NCBI GenBank assembly: GCA_964541605.1 | Contig: CAZIQY010000007.1 | Span: 1-61,507, forward strand | From: CAZIQY01 sp964541605 | GTDB taxonomy: Bacteria > Desulfobacterota > Syntrophia > Syntrophales > UBA2185 | Length of the DNA: 61,507 nucleotides | Direction of reading: 5' to 3' | In this document: positions 24,438 to 33,380 of the stretch, piece after piece | Numbering within the stretch: the first letter of the stretch is position 1 | How the letters are laid out: each line of letters opens with the position of its first letter | The notes under the pieces: model-generated | Seen by the model: only the letters and a program-made list of their open reading frames with translations | Told to the model about the DNA's origin: nothing | The model's database searches: none | Program-made: the position numbers and the translations under genes

Positions 24438-25435
24438 GGCAAATGCCGGGAACACACGGCGTCCTGAACGATACGCTCGATCGCCCGGTTAAACGACAGC
24501 CCCCCTCGCTCCACAGCGGCGGCAAAGCCGCCATCGGACGACAGGCAGGGATTTGTGTTGACTTCGAGAATCCACGCGCAGTTGTTAACATCTACGCGGA
24601 AATCGACCCTTGCATACCCCCGCAGGTTGAATAGCTGCCAGCACCGGATGGCCAGTTCGGTCAATTGTTTTATAAGCGGTTCATCTTCTTCCGGGAAATC
24701 GAAGCGCCTCGGCGTATGATGATACTCAAAGGAATCTTCAATCCATTTGGACCGGTAATCGACAACTTTTGCCTTTTCCGGCGGATAATCACGGAACTGA
24801 ATTTCGGCGGTCGGCAATACTTCCGGTCCCGTGTCGCCCGCAAGAAGGGATAGATTAAATTCCCTTCCATCGATAAACGGTTCGGCAAAACAGGTCATAC
24901 CGAGCCGTTCCTGTTGAGACAGGACGGCCTGACGGAGGCGATCTCCGTCTTTCGCATAAATAATGGAATGTTCATCCAGCCAGACGGAGGCGTGTTCCCA
25001 CTTTGCCTTGATGATATAAGTCCCTTCCATGAACAGGCTTTGCCTGCCGTCGGCGAGAAACGACGGGGGCGTGGGCATTTCTCCCGCGTCAAGGGATTTT
25101 TTCGCAAGAACCTTGTTCGATGTCAGAAACATGGCGTCCGTTTTTGCACCCGTGTAGGGGATGGAGAGAGAATCCAGGATGGCGGGAGCAATGTGAATCA
25201 GATTGCCGTGTCCCGCGATCGATTCCACGAGATTAAAAACGAAGTCCGGCCGGATGCCTGCGAGAATGTCGATGGCCTTTTTGAAATCCATCGAGACGGG
25301 GAGAGCGACCGGCATATGGCCCAGTTCTGTGAGCGACCGGCATACGGTCTCGACCTGAACGAGGACGTCCTGTTCATCTCTGCCGGCTTTTTCCGGTATG
25401 TCACTGTGTAATACAACTGCCTTCATGGTTATCAT
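24434..25435 (-). CDS. ATP-grasp ligase, D-Ala-D-Ala ligase-like (second of a pair)
   Basis: This 333-residue ATP-grasp enzyme has the ligase core: an N-terminal Rossmann-like lobe (KAVVLHSDIPEKAG), a lysine-rich ATP lobe (TYIIKAKWEHASVWLDEHS), then EPFIDGREFNLSLL and the Mg-binding DFRVDVNNCAWILEVNTNPC. It joins a carboxylate to an amine with ATP. It overlaps the first ATP-grasp gene by 4 bases and the GNAT gene by 4. It is not a housekeeping Ddl, as no murein genes are near. The substrate is inferred to be a product of the operon's aminomutase. Confidence 0.85.
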   Translation of the reverse strand: MITMKAVVLHSDIPEKAGRDEQDVLVQVETVCRSLTELGHMPVALPVSMDFKKAIDILAGIRPDFVFNLVESIAGHGNLIHIAPAILDSLSIPYTGAKTDAMFLTSNKVLAKKSLDAGEMPTPPSFLADGRQSLFMEGTYIIKAKWEHASVWLDEHSIIYAKDGDRLRQAVLSQQERLGMTCFAEPFIDGREFNLSLLAGDTGPEVLPTAEIQFRDYPPEKAKVVDYRSKWIEDSFEYHHTPRRFDFPEEDEPLIKQLTELAIRCWQLFNLRGYARVDFRVDVNNCAWILEVNTNPCLSSDGGFAAAVERGGLSFNRAIERIVQDAVCSRHLP

Positions 25436-26460
25436 TCAGCAATACGCTTCCGGGCGGAACGCATAATCATGGAAATGAGTTCGTGATAGGATATTCCCTT
25501 CAGATTGCAGATGATGGGCAGATCCGAATGGACAGGATGCAATCCCGCGAGGGGATTGATTTCCATTACATTGGGCCGGCCGGAAGCGTCGGCGCGAAGA
25601 TCTATTCGACCCGCGTCTCTGCAACCGAGCACCCGCCAGGCGGCGAGGGCGGCATCTTCTGCATTCCTGGCCATGATGTCATCGATGAGTTTATATTCCA
25701 CCAGTTCTGCATAGTTTTCCTTGTTGTGAAAGGAATAGGCGTTTTCTTCGGCGTTGTCTTTCAGATGGATTTCTATGACGCCAAGCGCAACGGCCTCCTT
25801 TCCGGTTCCGACAATGCCGACGGTAAGCTCCCGCCCGGGGAGAAACGTCTCAACGAGTACCGGCTGCCGGAATATTGTTAGAAGGTTTCGGCACACCTGC
25901 CGGAGTTCCGAAAGGGAGGTAATCTTTGAAGCGGCGGAAATGCCTTTGCCTGTTCCCTCTGCGACGGGCTTGGCGAACAGGGGGAAGGGAATACCCACGT
26001 TTGCGACGTCATCTTCCGTTTCAACGATCTGGAAATCGGGGGTGGGAATGCCGGCGTCACGGAGAATGTGCTTGGTCATGCCTTTGTGAAGGGCGAGGGC
26101 GAGAACAAGGGGGTCGGAAAAGGTATAGGGAACGCCATAGGCGTCAAGAAGGGCGGGGATCTGCGCCTCCCGGCCGAATCCGTGCAATCCTTCTGCGATA
26201 TTAAAAACCATGTCCCAGCGGTCGCCGGATGACAGACGCCCGATCAGCGCCCTGATATGTCCGATACGGTCGGTCCGGTATCCGGAAATCCGAAGAGCTT
26301 CTTCGATGGCCTCAATGGTATCTGCGCGGTCAAATTCCGCTGTTTCTTCTTTCGTGTATCCTTCTGCAAGGTAATCGTCCCGAAGGTCGTATGAGATTCC
26401 GATCTTCAAATCTGATTTTCCCTGTGCGTTCCTGCCCGGTAATGGGATCATGGGGCGCAA
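25432..26460 (-). CDS. ATP-grasp ligase, D-Ala-D-Ala ligase-like (first of a pair)
   Basis: The 342-residue protein has the same fold as its neighbour. Visible are KIGISYDLRDDYLAEG at the start, the glycine-rich ATP loop PVAEGTGKGISAASK, the ETFLPGRELTVGI strand, and RIDLRADASGRPNVMEINPL, which carries the metal-binding Asp and Glu/Asn. The start lies 13 bases inside the 3' end of kamA, and the stop overlaps the second ligase. Two such ligases in series suggest stepwise formation of two amide bonds or a heterodimer. The start could also be the Met at position 4. Confidence 0.85.
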   Translation of the reverse strand: MRPMIPLPGRNAQGKSDLKIGISYDLRDDYLAEGYTKEETAEFDRADTIEAIEEALRISGYRTDRIGHIRALIGRLSSGDRWDMVFNIAEGLHGFGREAQIPALLDAYGVPYTFSDPLVLALALHKGMTKHILRDAGIPTPDFQIVETEDDVANVGIPFPLFAKPVAEGTGKGISAASKITSLSELRQVCRNLLTIFRQPVLVETFLPGRELTVGIVGTGKEAVALGVIEIHLKDNAEENAYSFHNKENYAELVEYKLIDDIMARNAEDAALAAWRVLGCRDAGRIDLRADASGRPNVMEINPLAGLHPVHSDLPIICNLKGISYHELISMIMRSARKRIAE

Positions 26461-27755
26461 TGGCTGTCCGGATAGTGAAAGATTCGTCCCTCGTAGTTTC
26501 TTAAGATGAGATTGTTGCCTTCTTTCCCAACGACATATTCGGGGAGCAGGGGAATTTTACCCCCTCCTCCCGGGGCGTCAATGACGTAGGTCGGCACGGC
26601 ATATCCGGTCGTATGACCCCTCAATCCGTCAATAAGATCGAGCCCCGTCTTGACGGAGGTGCGGAAGTGGGACGATCCGGGGATCGGGTCGCACTGATAG
26701 AGATAATATGGCTTCACCCGAATTTTCAGCAGACCGTGAACCAGCCGCTTCATGATGTCCAAACGGTCGTTAATTTTATGGAGGAGAACCGTCTGGCTGC
26801 CGAGAGGGATGCCGGCATTGGCGAGCCGGGTGCATGCCTGGCTCATTTCGGGGGTTATTTCATCAGGGTGGTTTACGTGGATGCTGATCCAGAGGGGATG
26901 AAAGCGTTTCAACGTGTAGATAAGCTCCGTGGTGATCCGCTGAGGCATCACGACGGGCACTTTCGTGCCGATCCGGAGGATTTCCACATGGGGTATCATC
27001 TTCAAGCGGGACAGGAGCCATTCCAGCTTCGAATCCGACAGCGTCAGGGGATCGCCGCCTGAAAGAAGTACGTCCCGAATTTGCGTGTTTTCTTTTATAT
27101 AGTCAATGGCGCTTTCCCAGTGATCGATGTTTTTCAAATGCTTCCGGCGACTGCTGAATATGCGTGAACGGGTACAGTAGCGGCAATAGGTTGCACACGA
27201 GTCGGTTACGAGAAAAAGAACCCTGTCCGGATAGCGATGAACGATGCCGGGAACAGGGCTGTCATGTTCTTCTCCAAGGGGGTCATCGTCTTCCTCTGCG
27301 GTGCGGAAGCACTCATCCGCTAGCGGTACTGCCATGCGGCGCAGCGGATGGTTGACGTCGATTTCGTCAAGAAGACTGGCATAATAGGGTGTGATGGCAA
27401 CAGGGAGGGAACCTTCCTGGCCGCCCATGGGAAGCATCTCTTCCTGTGAAAGCCAGATCATTTGTGACAGCATATCGATATCCGTTATCCGGTTTCGGAA
27501 CTGCCATTGCCAGTCCTGCCACTCGGCCGTTGTTATTTCCGGATAAAAGCGTTTTCGAAAGGATTGGGCTCTGGCGCTGTCTTTAAAACGAGATACACGG
27601 CGAAGCGGTTTGACCAGAACCACAGGTGGGTCAGGGTGGGTATTCAGGGATGGAAAAAAGTCATTTATGTGATGATTATTATCAATGCCAACAACAAGAC
27701 CGGTTAAACGACCAGGAGGTTCCGCCTCCTCGTTAAAAAGGACCTCGCTTTCCAT
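26448..27755 (-). CDS. kamA: KamA-family radical SAM aminomutase (lysine 2,3-aminomutase type)
   Basis: The 435-residue start at 27755 is preceded by AAAGGAGGG. A longer frame to 27812 lacks a ribosome site. The radical SAM Cx3Cx2C is CATYCRYCTRSR, and the PLP lysine is in DAPGGGGKIP. Both aspartates that bind the lysine side-chain amine in lysine 2,3-aminomutase have equivalents here (YQCDPIPGSSHFR and VIDAPGG). The known glutamate 2,3-aminomutase replaces them, so L-lysine to beta-lysine is favoured. The gene leads an operon with two ATP-grasp ligases and a GNAT. Confidence 0.88.
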   Translation of the reverse strand: MESEVLFNEEAEPPGRLTGLVVGIDNNHHINDFFPSLNTHPDPPVVLVKPLRRVSRFKDSARAQSFRKRFYPEITTAEWQDWQWQFRNRITDIDMLSQMIWLSQEEMLPMGGQEGSLPVAITPYYASLLDEIDVNHPLRRMAVPLADECFRTAEEDDDPLGEEHDSPVPGIVHRYPDRVLFLVTDSCATYCRYCTRSRIFSSRRKHLKNIDHWESAIDYIKENTQIRDVLLSGGDPLTLSDSKLEWLLSRLKMIPHVEILRIGTKVPVVMPQRITTELIYTLKRFHPLWISIHVNHPDEITPEMSQACTRLANAGIPLGSQTVLLHKINDRLDIMKRLVHGLLKIRVKPYYLYQCDPIPGSSHFRTSVKTGLDLIDGLRGHTTGYAVPTYVIDAPGGGGKIPLLPEYVVGKEGNNLILRNYEGRIFHYPDSHCAP

Positions 27756-27888
27756 GTAGTTTCCCTCCTTTTTACACGAAGCATGAAATCGGATTTTCTC
27801 AATCGATTTCAAATTGTTCCCTTGTTGCCGCTGTACTCTTTTTGTTCATGGTTGTCAATATATTTTTCTTAAAAAAATTTCTTTTTTC

Positions 27889-27916
27889 TTGACACAAAAA
27901 CATCGCAAGTTAGAAT
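27889..27916 (+). promoter_or_regulatory. Sigma-70-type promoter of mutM
   Basis: TTGACA (27889-27894), a 16-base spacer and TAGAAT (27911-27916) lie 40 bases before the mutM start. On the opposite strand a TTGACA at 27858-27853 could serve the divergent kamA operon, but its -10 (TACAGC) is poor. Confidence 0.6.
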
Positions 27917-27955
27917 CAGAAAAAAGCTGCTTTTTTGCAAAAAAAGAGACTGAAA

Positions 27956-28813
27956 ATGCCTGAGCTTCCCGAAGTGGAAACCCTTTGTCGTCAACTGAAA
28001 AAAGTCGTCCTGAATAAGACCATTCAGAGGATTGAAATCATCGATCCCAAACTGGCAATGATCAGTGAAGCGGTCGGAAAAAAAATAACAGCCGTCACCC
28101 GCCGGGGAAAGGCTCTGGAAATACACCTTGAGCGGCAAGCTATCACTGATCCTCCCCTTGTTGATAATGTTCTTTTCGGGAAGTCCCACTCTTCAGCACA
28201 GGAGCTTCACAACGAGAAGGTCCTTGCTCTTCATCTGCGAATGACGGGCAGGCTTTTGTGGCAGGATGATCAACAGGATGTGCCTGCACATACCCGTTTT
28301 ACGATTGCCTTTGCAGAGGGAAGTCTCATTTGCATTGATCCCCGGCGGTTTGCAACTTTTGTCATGCGGGACCATCATCCCGGCGGGGTTGTCATTGACG
28401 ATCCTCTGCATAGTTTTTCGGCTCATCAGCTTGAGGAGCTGGCCCGAAACAAAAAACTCCCCGTGAAATCTTTCCTCATGGATCAGCGACGGATTGCCGG
28501 TATCGGTAATATTTATGCCTGCGAGATGCTTTATGAAGCGTCTGTCAATCCCTGGAGGAAGACATGCAGTTTATCCCTTCGCGAGTGGGAGGGCATTGCA
28601 GAGGCGGCAAAGCGGATTCTTAAAAGGGCTGTTGCCTGTCGTGGCACGTCCATATCGGACTGGCGGGATCTGTTTGGCCAAAAGGGTGACTATCAGCATG
28701 AACTGAACGTGTATGCCCGTGACAGAGGCCTCTGCCGGAGATGTCACGGCATCATTCTACGAGAGCGTTTGAGCGGCAGGGGAACCTACTTCTGCCCTTC
28801 CTGCCAGAAATAA
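27956..28813 (+). CDS. mutM: Formamidopyrimidine-DNA glycosylase
   Basis: The 285-residue base-excision enzyme removes 8-oxoguanine. The start is fixed by MPELPEVETL, since Pro2 becomes the N-terminal nucleophile after Met removal; an earlier in-frame Met adds seven residues before it. The H2TH region has DQRRIAGIGNIYACEMLYEA. The C-terminal zinc finger is CRRCHG with CPSC and the Arg loop. A ~20-residue insertion (about 65-85, VDNVLFGKSHSSAQEL) makes the N-domain longer than in E. coli. It is convergent with the VKOR gene. Confidence 0.94.
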   Translation: MPELPEVETLCRQLKKVVLNKTIQRIEIIDPKLAMISEAVGKKITAVTRRGKALEIHLERQAITDPPLVDNVLFGKSHSSAQELHNEKVLALHLRMTGRLLWQDDQQDVPAHTRFTIAFAEGSLICIDPRRFATFVMRDHHPGGVVIDDPLHSFSAHQLEELARNKKLPVKSFLMDQRRIAGIGNIYACEMLYEASVNPWRKTCSLSLREWEGIAEAAKRILKRAVACRGTSISDWRDLFGQKGDYQHELNVYARDRGLCRRCHGIILRERLSGRGTYFCPSCQK

Positions 28814-28901
28814 ACGATTCTCGACGTGACGTCTCAGCGAGGTTTCCCCGTGTCATTCTTTCCGATACGACGTTTTGCAGGCGCGGGGCTCGCAATTGCG
28901 A

Positions 28902-29942
28902 TTAACGTCTCTTTCTTTTCACGGCACTTTTCTGGGCTGCCTGCAACATCGCCAGTCCATTTCGGATCTGGAATGTTCCCGTGTATGTGCGAATGTCTGT
29001 ACGGGAATACTTCACGACGCAGGTGGGTGTTGAACGGACTTTATGTTCCTGGATCAACTTATTGAAGACCTGATAGACAGGTTTGAGATCATAGGGTTCG
29101 AAGGCAATGCTCCGCTCTTTTAACGCCTTTGCAAGGCTTGCTTCATCAGAAATGGTTTTGTTTTTCGCAAGAGAAAACAGCACCCTTCTGGCGTGAAGGG
29201 CGTCTTTATAACCCTGTCCCTTCTTGACCGCATATAAAAAATACTTCGTATATAAAGGTGTTTCCTTGTGGATGGGAAGATCGACGAACGTCACTTTCAC
29301 GCCTTTCCGAGACAGGAGATCATCGAGTGCGGGGTCGACATCCGCCTCCACCGACTGGCAGGGGGGGCAGAAATAGTCCGTGAAGACGATGAGTTCGTAT
29401 GGGCCGGAGCCATACGAAGGAACGAGTGTTTTTTCCGCTGCGTAAGCCGGCGTGGTGGAACCGGAAAATGTGAGACAGACAAAGAGATAACCGAAAAACA
29501 CAAACAGCAGCAGGGGAATGCGCGTACCCGCCGGCACTGGAATCTCGATGTCCCCGAGGCCATAAACAATCTGTTGTAACCGGCTTTTTTTGAAGACAAC
29601 CGGCTTTTCATAGTTGAGGGCAAACGCGATAATGACGATTGCAGCGAATGACAGACAGAAAGGACAAAAAACCTCTTCGGTAAACTGATAAAAAATAAGA
29701 TATATCTCAACACCGATTCCCAGGGCAAGAAGGGTGCGGACGCATGCCATTTGCCGGACGGCGGACAGAATAATGATTGCCAGCATATACCCGATTCCAA
29801 TGTGTTTCAGGTCAATCCCTAAGATGTCTCCCTGAAGGTAGCTGCAGGATGTGTCGCACAGCGTATAAAAAACCATGAGCCCTATGCCTGTCAGTGCCAG
29901 GATGATTGTGACGAAGATTCTGAAGGCTTTTGGTTTCTCCAT
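28902..29942 (-). CDS. VKOR-thioredoxin fusion (disulfide-forming membrane enzyme)
   Basis: The 346-residue start at MEKPKAF lies after the upstream stop; the longer frame to 30068 overlaps that gene and is less likely. Residues 1-160 hold the VKOR domain with four to five helices, the loop cysteine pair C29/C33 and the quinone-linked CPFC at 93-96. After another helix comes a periplasmic DsbA/thioredoxin-like domain with C192-P-P-C195 and a cis-Pro (STPTCVVKY). The fusion would oxidise periplasmic thiols and pass electrons to quinone. It lies 46 bases downstream of a putative CxxU selenoprotein gene, which is a plausible redox partner. Confidence 0.85.
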   Translation of the reverse strand: MEKPKAFRIFVTIILALTGIGLMVFYTLCDTSCSYLQGDILGIDLKHIGIGYMLAIIILSAVRQMACVRTLLALGIGVEIYLIFYQFTEEVFCPFCLSFAAIVIIAFALNYEKPVVFKKSRLQQIVYGLGDIEIPVPAGTRIPLLLFVFFGYLFVCLTFSGSTTPAYAAEKTLVPSYGSGPYELIVFTDYFCPPCQSVEADVDPALDDLLSRKGVKVTFVDLPIHKETPLYTKYFLYAVKKGQGYKDALHARRVLFSLAKNKTISDEASLAKALKERSIAFEPYDLKPVYQVFNKLIQEHKVRSTPTCVVKYSRTDIRTYTGTFQIRNGLAMLQAAQKSAVKRKRR

Positions 29943-29988
29943 GATGTTGATCTTTCCATCCGATATTTGCAGAAACGGATCTGCTTTC

Positions 29989-30969
29989 TTACCTGAGATT
30001 GTGAAGTTTTTCAAGTCCGGCCTCCCGGATCCATTGAGAGATAATGTTGTCCTCTGAAATCGATGCATCCAGAGGAATCAACGTCCACTGAAAGCGGTTT
30101 CCGTTTGTCTGTCCTTCTGCCCGGAAAGGAGAGGATGCATGTGTAAAAGTGATCTGAAGGTTGCCCGCATACATCCCTCTGTTGTACGACTGAAAAATCG
30201 GGGTTTTCCCTTCCCAGATGGGCGACCCCATATATTGACCCTCCCGTCCGCCAAGGACAAAATGAATACCTGGCACCTTCCCGAGGAGCTCCTTTTCTTT
30301 TTCCAATCCCAGGTCAGACAGGAGGATGATAATGTCTGCCTGGCTGCGGAGCCTTTCTACCAGGTTGCGCGCTGTTTCTACCGGATCTTTGATCAGGACT
30401 TTCTTCCCCACTGTCTTTCGAACAGCCATGCTCATATCCGGAGAGAGGAGACCGAAAAAAGCCACACGGATGTTGTCAACTGTGTTGATCACATAGGGAG
30501 GAAAGATCGGTGTGTCCTGTGACGGGTCTGTCAGGTTGGCGGAGATCAGAGGAAGCCCCCGTGAGGCTTCCTGTCGCAGAAAGGACAGACCCGGCATCAG
30601 GTCCGGATCTGCCACATTAACGGCCGTCACGTTCATGTGTTTATAGGCGCGGCTGATCAGTCGCGCCTTTCTGATGACCGGTTCGGACGGAGCGGATATT
30701 TTTATATCGGTAAAGAGACGTCCCGAATCAACAACCAGAACAGGCTTCCCGTCAGACCTGATTCTGTTGATGAACGCTCCCCGCCGGGCCAGACCGCCCA
30801 GCGATTTATTTCCTCAGGTGGGGCAGGGGACGAGGTAACCATTCAGATTGCTGCCGTGAATGATCGTCAAGCGTGTGTTGTCGGCAAGGATATCGGAGAC
30901 CGGGAAAATAAAAAAAAACACAGGCAGCGAGGCGACCAGCGTGATAATCTTTCTAATATTCTTCCTCAT
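29989..30969 (-). CDS. Putative selenoprotein: exported 5'-nucleotidase-like protein with a CxxU motif (UGA read as Sec)
   Basis: One continuous 326-codon frame is broken only by a UGA at 30816-30814, codon 52. A Sec signal peptide (residues 1-29, cleaved near DILA) precedes a 5'-nucleotidase/UshA-like fold: LTIIHGSNLNGYL, then C49-P-T-U52, then GGLARRGAFINRIR, VVDSGRLF, AVNVADPDL and VLGGREG. Relatives, from memory, have a Cys pair just before GGLxRR, so Sec would replace the second Cys. A perfect hairpin follows at bSECIS distance (separate entry). Several usual metal ligands (DxH, GD, GHxH) are replaced, so phosphatase activity is doubtful. The alternative is a nonsense-mutated gene, but the frame and family similarity continue undamaged for 274 codons. 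Confidence 0.75.
30782..30816 (-). promoter_or_regulatory. bSECIS-like hairpin and UGA of the 5'-nucleotidase-like gene
   Basis: Reading the minus strand, UGA (30816-30814) is followed by 10 bases and then an 8-bp stem, CGCUGGGC (30803-30796) with GCCCGGCG (30789-30782), closed by the six-base loop GGUCUG. The loop begins 19 bases after UGA. As I recall it, E. coli fdhF has the same GGUCUG apical sequence at the same spacing. One U-G pair is included in the stem. This is the strongest of the three such elements in the window. Confidence 0.75.
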
Positions 30970-31192
30970 AAAGCGCACAACCCCTGAAAAACTGCGAAGA
31001 TATAAACATGACTTGGCAGCCCGTGTCAAATGATGTTTTGTTTAAGAGATATGAATTTATCCGTTCTAAATATTATTTTCTTTCGAAAGAAGAGATGGTA
31101 AAAAACATTTTAAAGATTGACGGTTTCACAAAAAGTCAAAATATGATCGTGTTTGAAGAACCATTAAATTAGAAAATCAGGAGGAGTCAATC

Positions 31193-32185
31193 ATGAGCGA
31201 TAACAGTCCGGAAGAAATCTTGAAATTGGCCCGGAATTTTATGGAGTGCCGTATTTTGCTGTCCGGAGCCGAGTTGAATCTCTTTACAATCCTGAGTCGC
31301 GAATCTCTTTCCGCACAGGAGGTTTCCGGCAGAACCGGGAGTGATCTGCGGGCCATAACCATTCTCTTGGATGCCCTTACGGCCATGGACTTTCTCGCCA
31401 AACAAGGTGAAAACTACCGGTGCCCGGCTTCCATAGCCCCGCTTCTTTCTGCCGATGATCCCGCGTCGGTTCTTCCCATGGTTCTTCACGCGGCCCATCT
31501 GTGGCGGCGGTGGTCCCGTTTGACGAATGTCGTCAGGGGAACGAAAAATTCGGAGGACATAGCGAAGCCTTTCCGGAGTGCGGATGAAATGCGTGCATTC
31601 ATCGGAGCGATGCACGTTGTCGCGGAGCCGCGCGCACGGGCAATTGTGACTCAGGTCAATCCCGGCCCGGCGAAAGCCCTGCTTGACGTGGGCGGCGCCT
31701 CAGGAACGTATACGATGGCTTTTCTTCAGGCAGTCCCTGAAATGAGAGCCACATTGTTTGACAGGCCCGAAGTCGTCGAGATGGCCCGCGAGCGTCTCGG
31801 CAAGGCAGGTGTGCTTAACCGTGTCGCACTGGTGGCCGGAGATTTCGATCAGGATGAATTTCCGCCCGGGCACGACTTGGCGTTTGTTTCTGCCATTATC
31901 CACCAGAACAGTTTGGGAGAAAATGCGAACCTGTTCAAAAAGGCGTTTCGCTCCTTAAGCCGGGGAGGACGCATTGTTATCCGGGATCACGTTATGGAGC
32001 CTGATCGGATACGTCCGAAAAACGGCGCCGTCTTTGCCGTTAATATGCTGTTGGGAACCCCCGGCGGAGGCACCTATACATTCGAAGAAATCAGGGAGTG
32101 TCTGTCTCAGGCCGGATTCAATAATATACGGCTCATGAACAGGGGTGAACACATGGATGCCCTTGTTGAAGCGTTCAAACTATAA
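31193..32185 (+). CDS. SAM-dependent O-methyltransferase-like protein (AdoMet_MTases, plant-OMT type)
   Basis: The 330-residue protein has an N-terminal winged-helix dimerisation domain (residues 1-90; LFTILSRESLSAQEVSGRTG) and a Rossmann methyltransferase domain. The latter has AKALLDVGGASGTYTMAF (motif I), ATLFDRPEVVEMARE and GDFDQDEFPPGHDL. The domain order is that of hydroxyindole/polyketide O-methyltransferases and some C-methyltransferases. The usual catalytic His segment reads SAIIHQNSLGE, with His kept. There are no biosynthetic neighbours, so the substrate is unknown. A clear ribosome site (AGGAGG) precedes the ATG. Confidence 0.85.
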   Translation: MSDNSPEEILKLARNFMECRILLSGAELNLFTILSRESLSAQEVSGRTGSDLRAITILLDALTAMDFLAKQGENYRCPASIAPLLSADDPASVLPMVLHAAHLWRRWSRLTNVVRGTKNSEDIAKPFRSADEMRAFIGAMHVVAEPRARAIVTQVNPGPAKALLDVGGASGTYTMAFLQAVPEMRATLFDRPEVVEMARERLGKAGVLNRVALVAGDFDQDEFPPGHDLAFVSAIIHQNSLGENANLFKKAFRSLSRGGRIVIRDHVMEPDRIRPKNGAVFAVNMLLGTPGGGTYTFEEIRECLSQAGFNNIRLMNRGEHMDALVEAFKL

Positions 32186-32195
32186 ACAACTTGCC

Positions 32196-33155
32196 CTATC
32201 CGGAGACGGTGTTTCCACCGGCTTGCTTGGCCCTGAACAAGGCGGCATCAACGTCGAGAAGGAAACTATCTACATCTTGGCCTTGTTTCAACTGTGCCAG
32301 TCCTACAGAGATTGTGGGGTGATGGATGACCCTGTCATCCACCACGAGAGGTGAAACATCCTCGAATGCTCTGAAGAGGCGAACGGCAACTTTTTTTGCC
32401 CTGTCGACGTCGATGTCCGGCAGAAGGACGGCGAACTGATCGCTTCTGAATCGGGAGACAATTTCCACAGGCCGGAGGAGATTTTTCAGAGTATACGACA
32501 TGGCATATATAAGGCGATCTCCATGACGGTGGCCGTTCGTGTTGATAAATTCACTGAAGTTGTCAATCTCGATCATGATGAGAGACAGGGGCTGGCTGTC
32601 AGCGGAGGAACGCTGGCACTGGCGTCTTAACAGCTCGCGGAGCCAGTCCCGGTTGGGAAAACCTGTCAGGGCATCCACGTTTCCATACGGGTGCTCTTCC
32701 TTGTCGATACAGATACCCTGAGAGACGATGGCATTGGTCTGGCGCAGGCGTCTGGTCATGGTATACAAAAGATTGCAGGCAACGGCGTGAGACGACTGAA
32801 CAAGGGACCAGAGAATATCTTCATCAATGAGCATCAGCTGGCATGGTTCGTCGGCAACCACATAGGCCGTAGTCGGCTGCTGATCAATAACGGACAGCTC
32901 TCCGACATTTTCTCCGGGGCCGAGCACTATCATAGGCTTGCTTTCCAAGGAGTCAAGATGGACCCTCAGGCGGCCATGAAGAATGAAAAAGACCGTTCGG
33001 TTGTAATGTCCCGGGGATAACACGACTTCACCGGCCTCGACGGAGCGAAGTCTGCAAAAGTCAAAAATCCCCTGAATAGATTCAAGATTCACGGATCGGA
33101 ATAACTGGAGTCGTCCGATCAACACCGGATCAAATTGCGCTGCTGTTTCTGCCAC
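32196..33155 (-). CDS. Cyclic-nucleotide-binding-domain protein with degenerate GGDEF
   Basis: This 319-residue protein has an N-terminal cNMP-binding beta-barrel (residues ~10-130; SPGHYNRTVFFILHGRLRV and GPGENVGELSVIDQQPT) and a C-terminal GGDEF fold. The signature GG(D/E)EF reads RSDQF (RFRSDQFAVLLPD), so the glycines needed to hold GTP are lost. Diguanylate cyclase activity is improbable and it may act as a signal receptor. It is convergent with the methyltransferase gene (10-base gap). Confidence 0.85.
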   Translation of the reverse strand: MAETAAQFDPVLIGRLQLFRSVNLESIQGIFDFCRLRSVEAGEVVLSPGHYNRTVFFILHGRLRVHLDSLESKPMIVLGPGENVGELSVIDQQPTTAYVVADEPCQLMLIDEDILWSLVQSSHAVACNLLYTMTRRLRQTNAIVSQGICIDKEEHPYGNVDALTGFPNRDWLRELLRRQCQRSSADSQPLSLIMIEIDNFSEFINTNGHRHGDRLIYAMSYTLKNLLRPVEIVSRFRSDQFAVLLPDIDVDRAKKVAVRLFRAFEDVSPLVVDDRVIHHPTISVGLAQLKQGQDVDSFLLDVDAALFRAKQAGGNTVSG

Positions 33156-33301
33156 GGGCTGTTCAACCTCATGTTATTTCTTCACACTATAAAAGAAAGC
33201 CTTTTGTGTGTCAAGAATCTATGTGGAATGGAATAATGGCCGCAAAACGTGGGGTGTGTTTTTGAGTATTCGACAGCCGGCGTGTCATTGTAAATTAATT
33301 C

Positions 33302-33330
33302 TTGACTTTCGATAAAGGACGCAATATGGT
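33302..33330 (+). promoter_or_regulatory. Putative promoter of the cold-shock gene
   Basis: TTGACT (33302-33307), 17 bases, then TATGGT (33325-33330). Transcription from here would give a leader of roughly 135 bases before the csp start, in line with the long leaders of cold-shock genes. Confidence 0.45.
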
Positions 33331-33380
33331 GCCCTCCACTAAGTAAGTTTGGATTAAGACATTTTGAAGTGCAAGGGATG

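Noticed and set aside
30637..30813. Frameshift or truncation as the explanation of the split 5'-nucleotidase-like gene
   Set aside because: Both halves are in the same frame and the intervening codons read as family sequence; only the UGA separates them.
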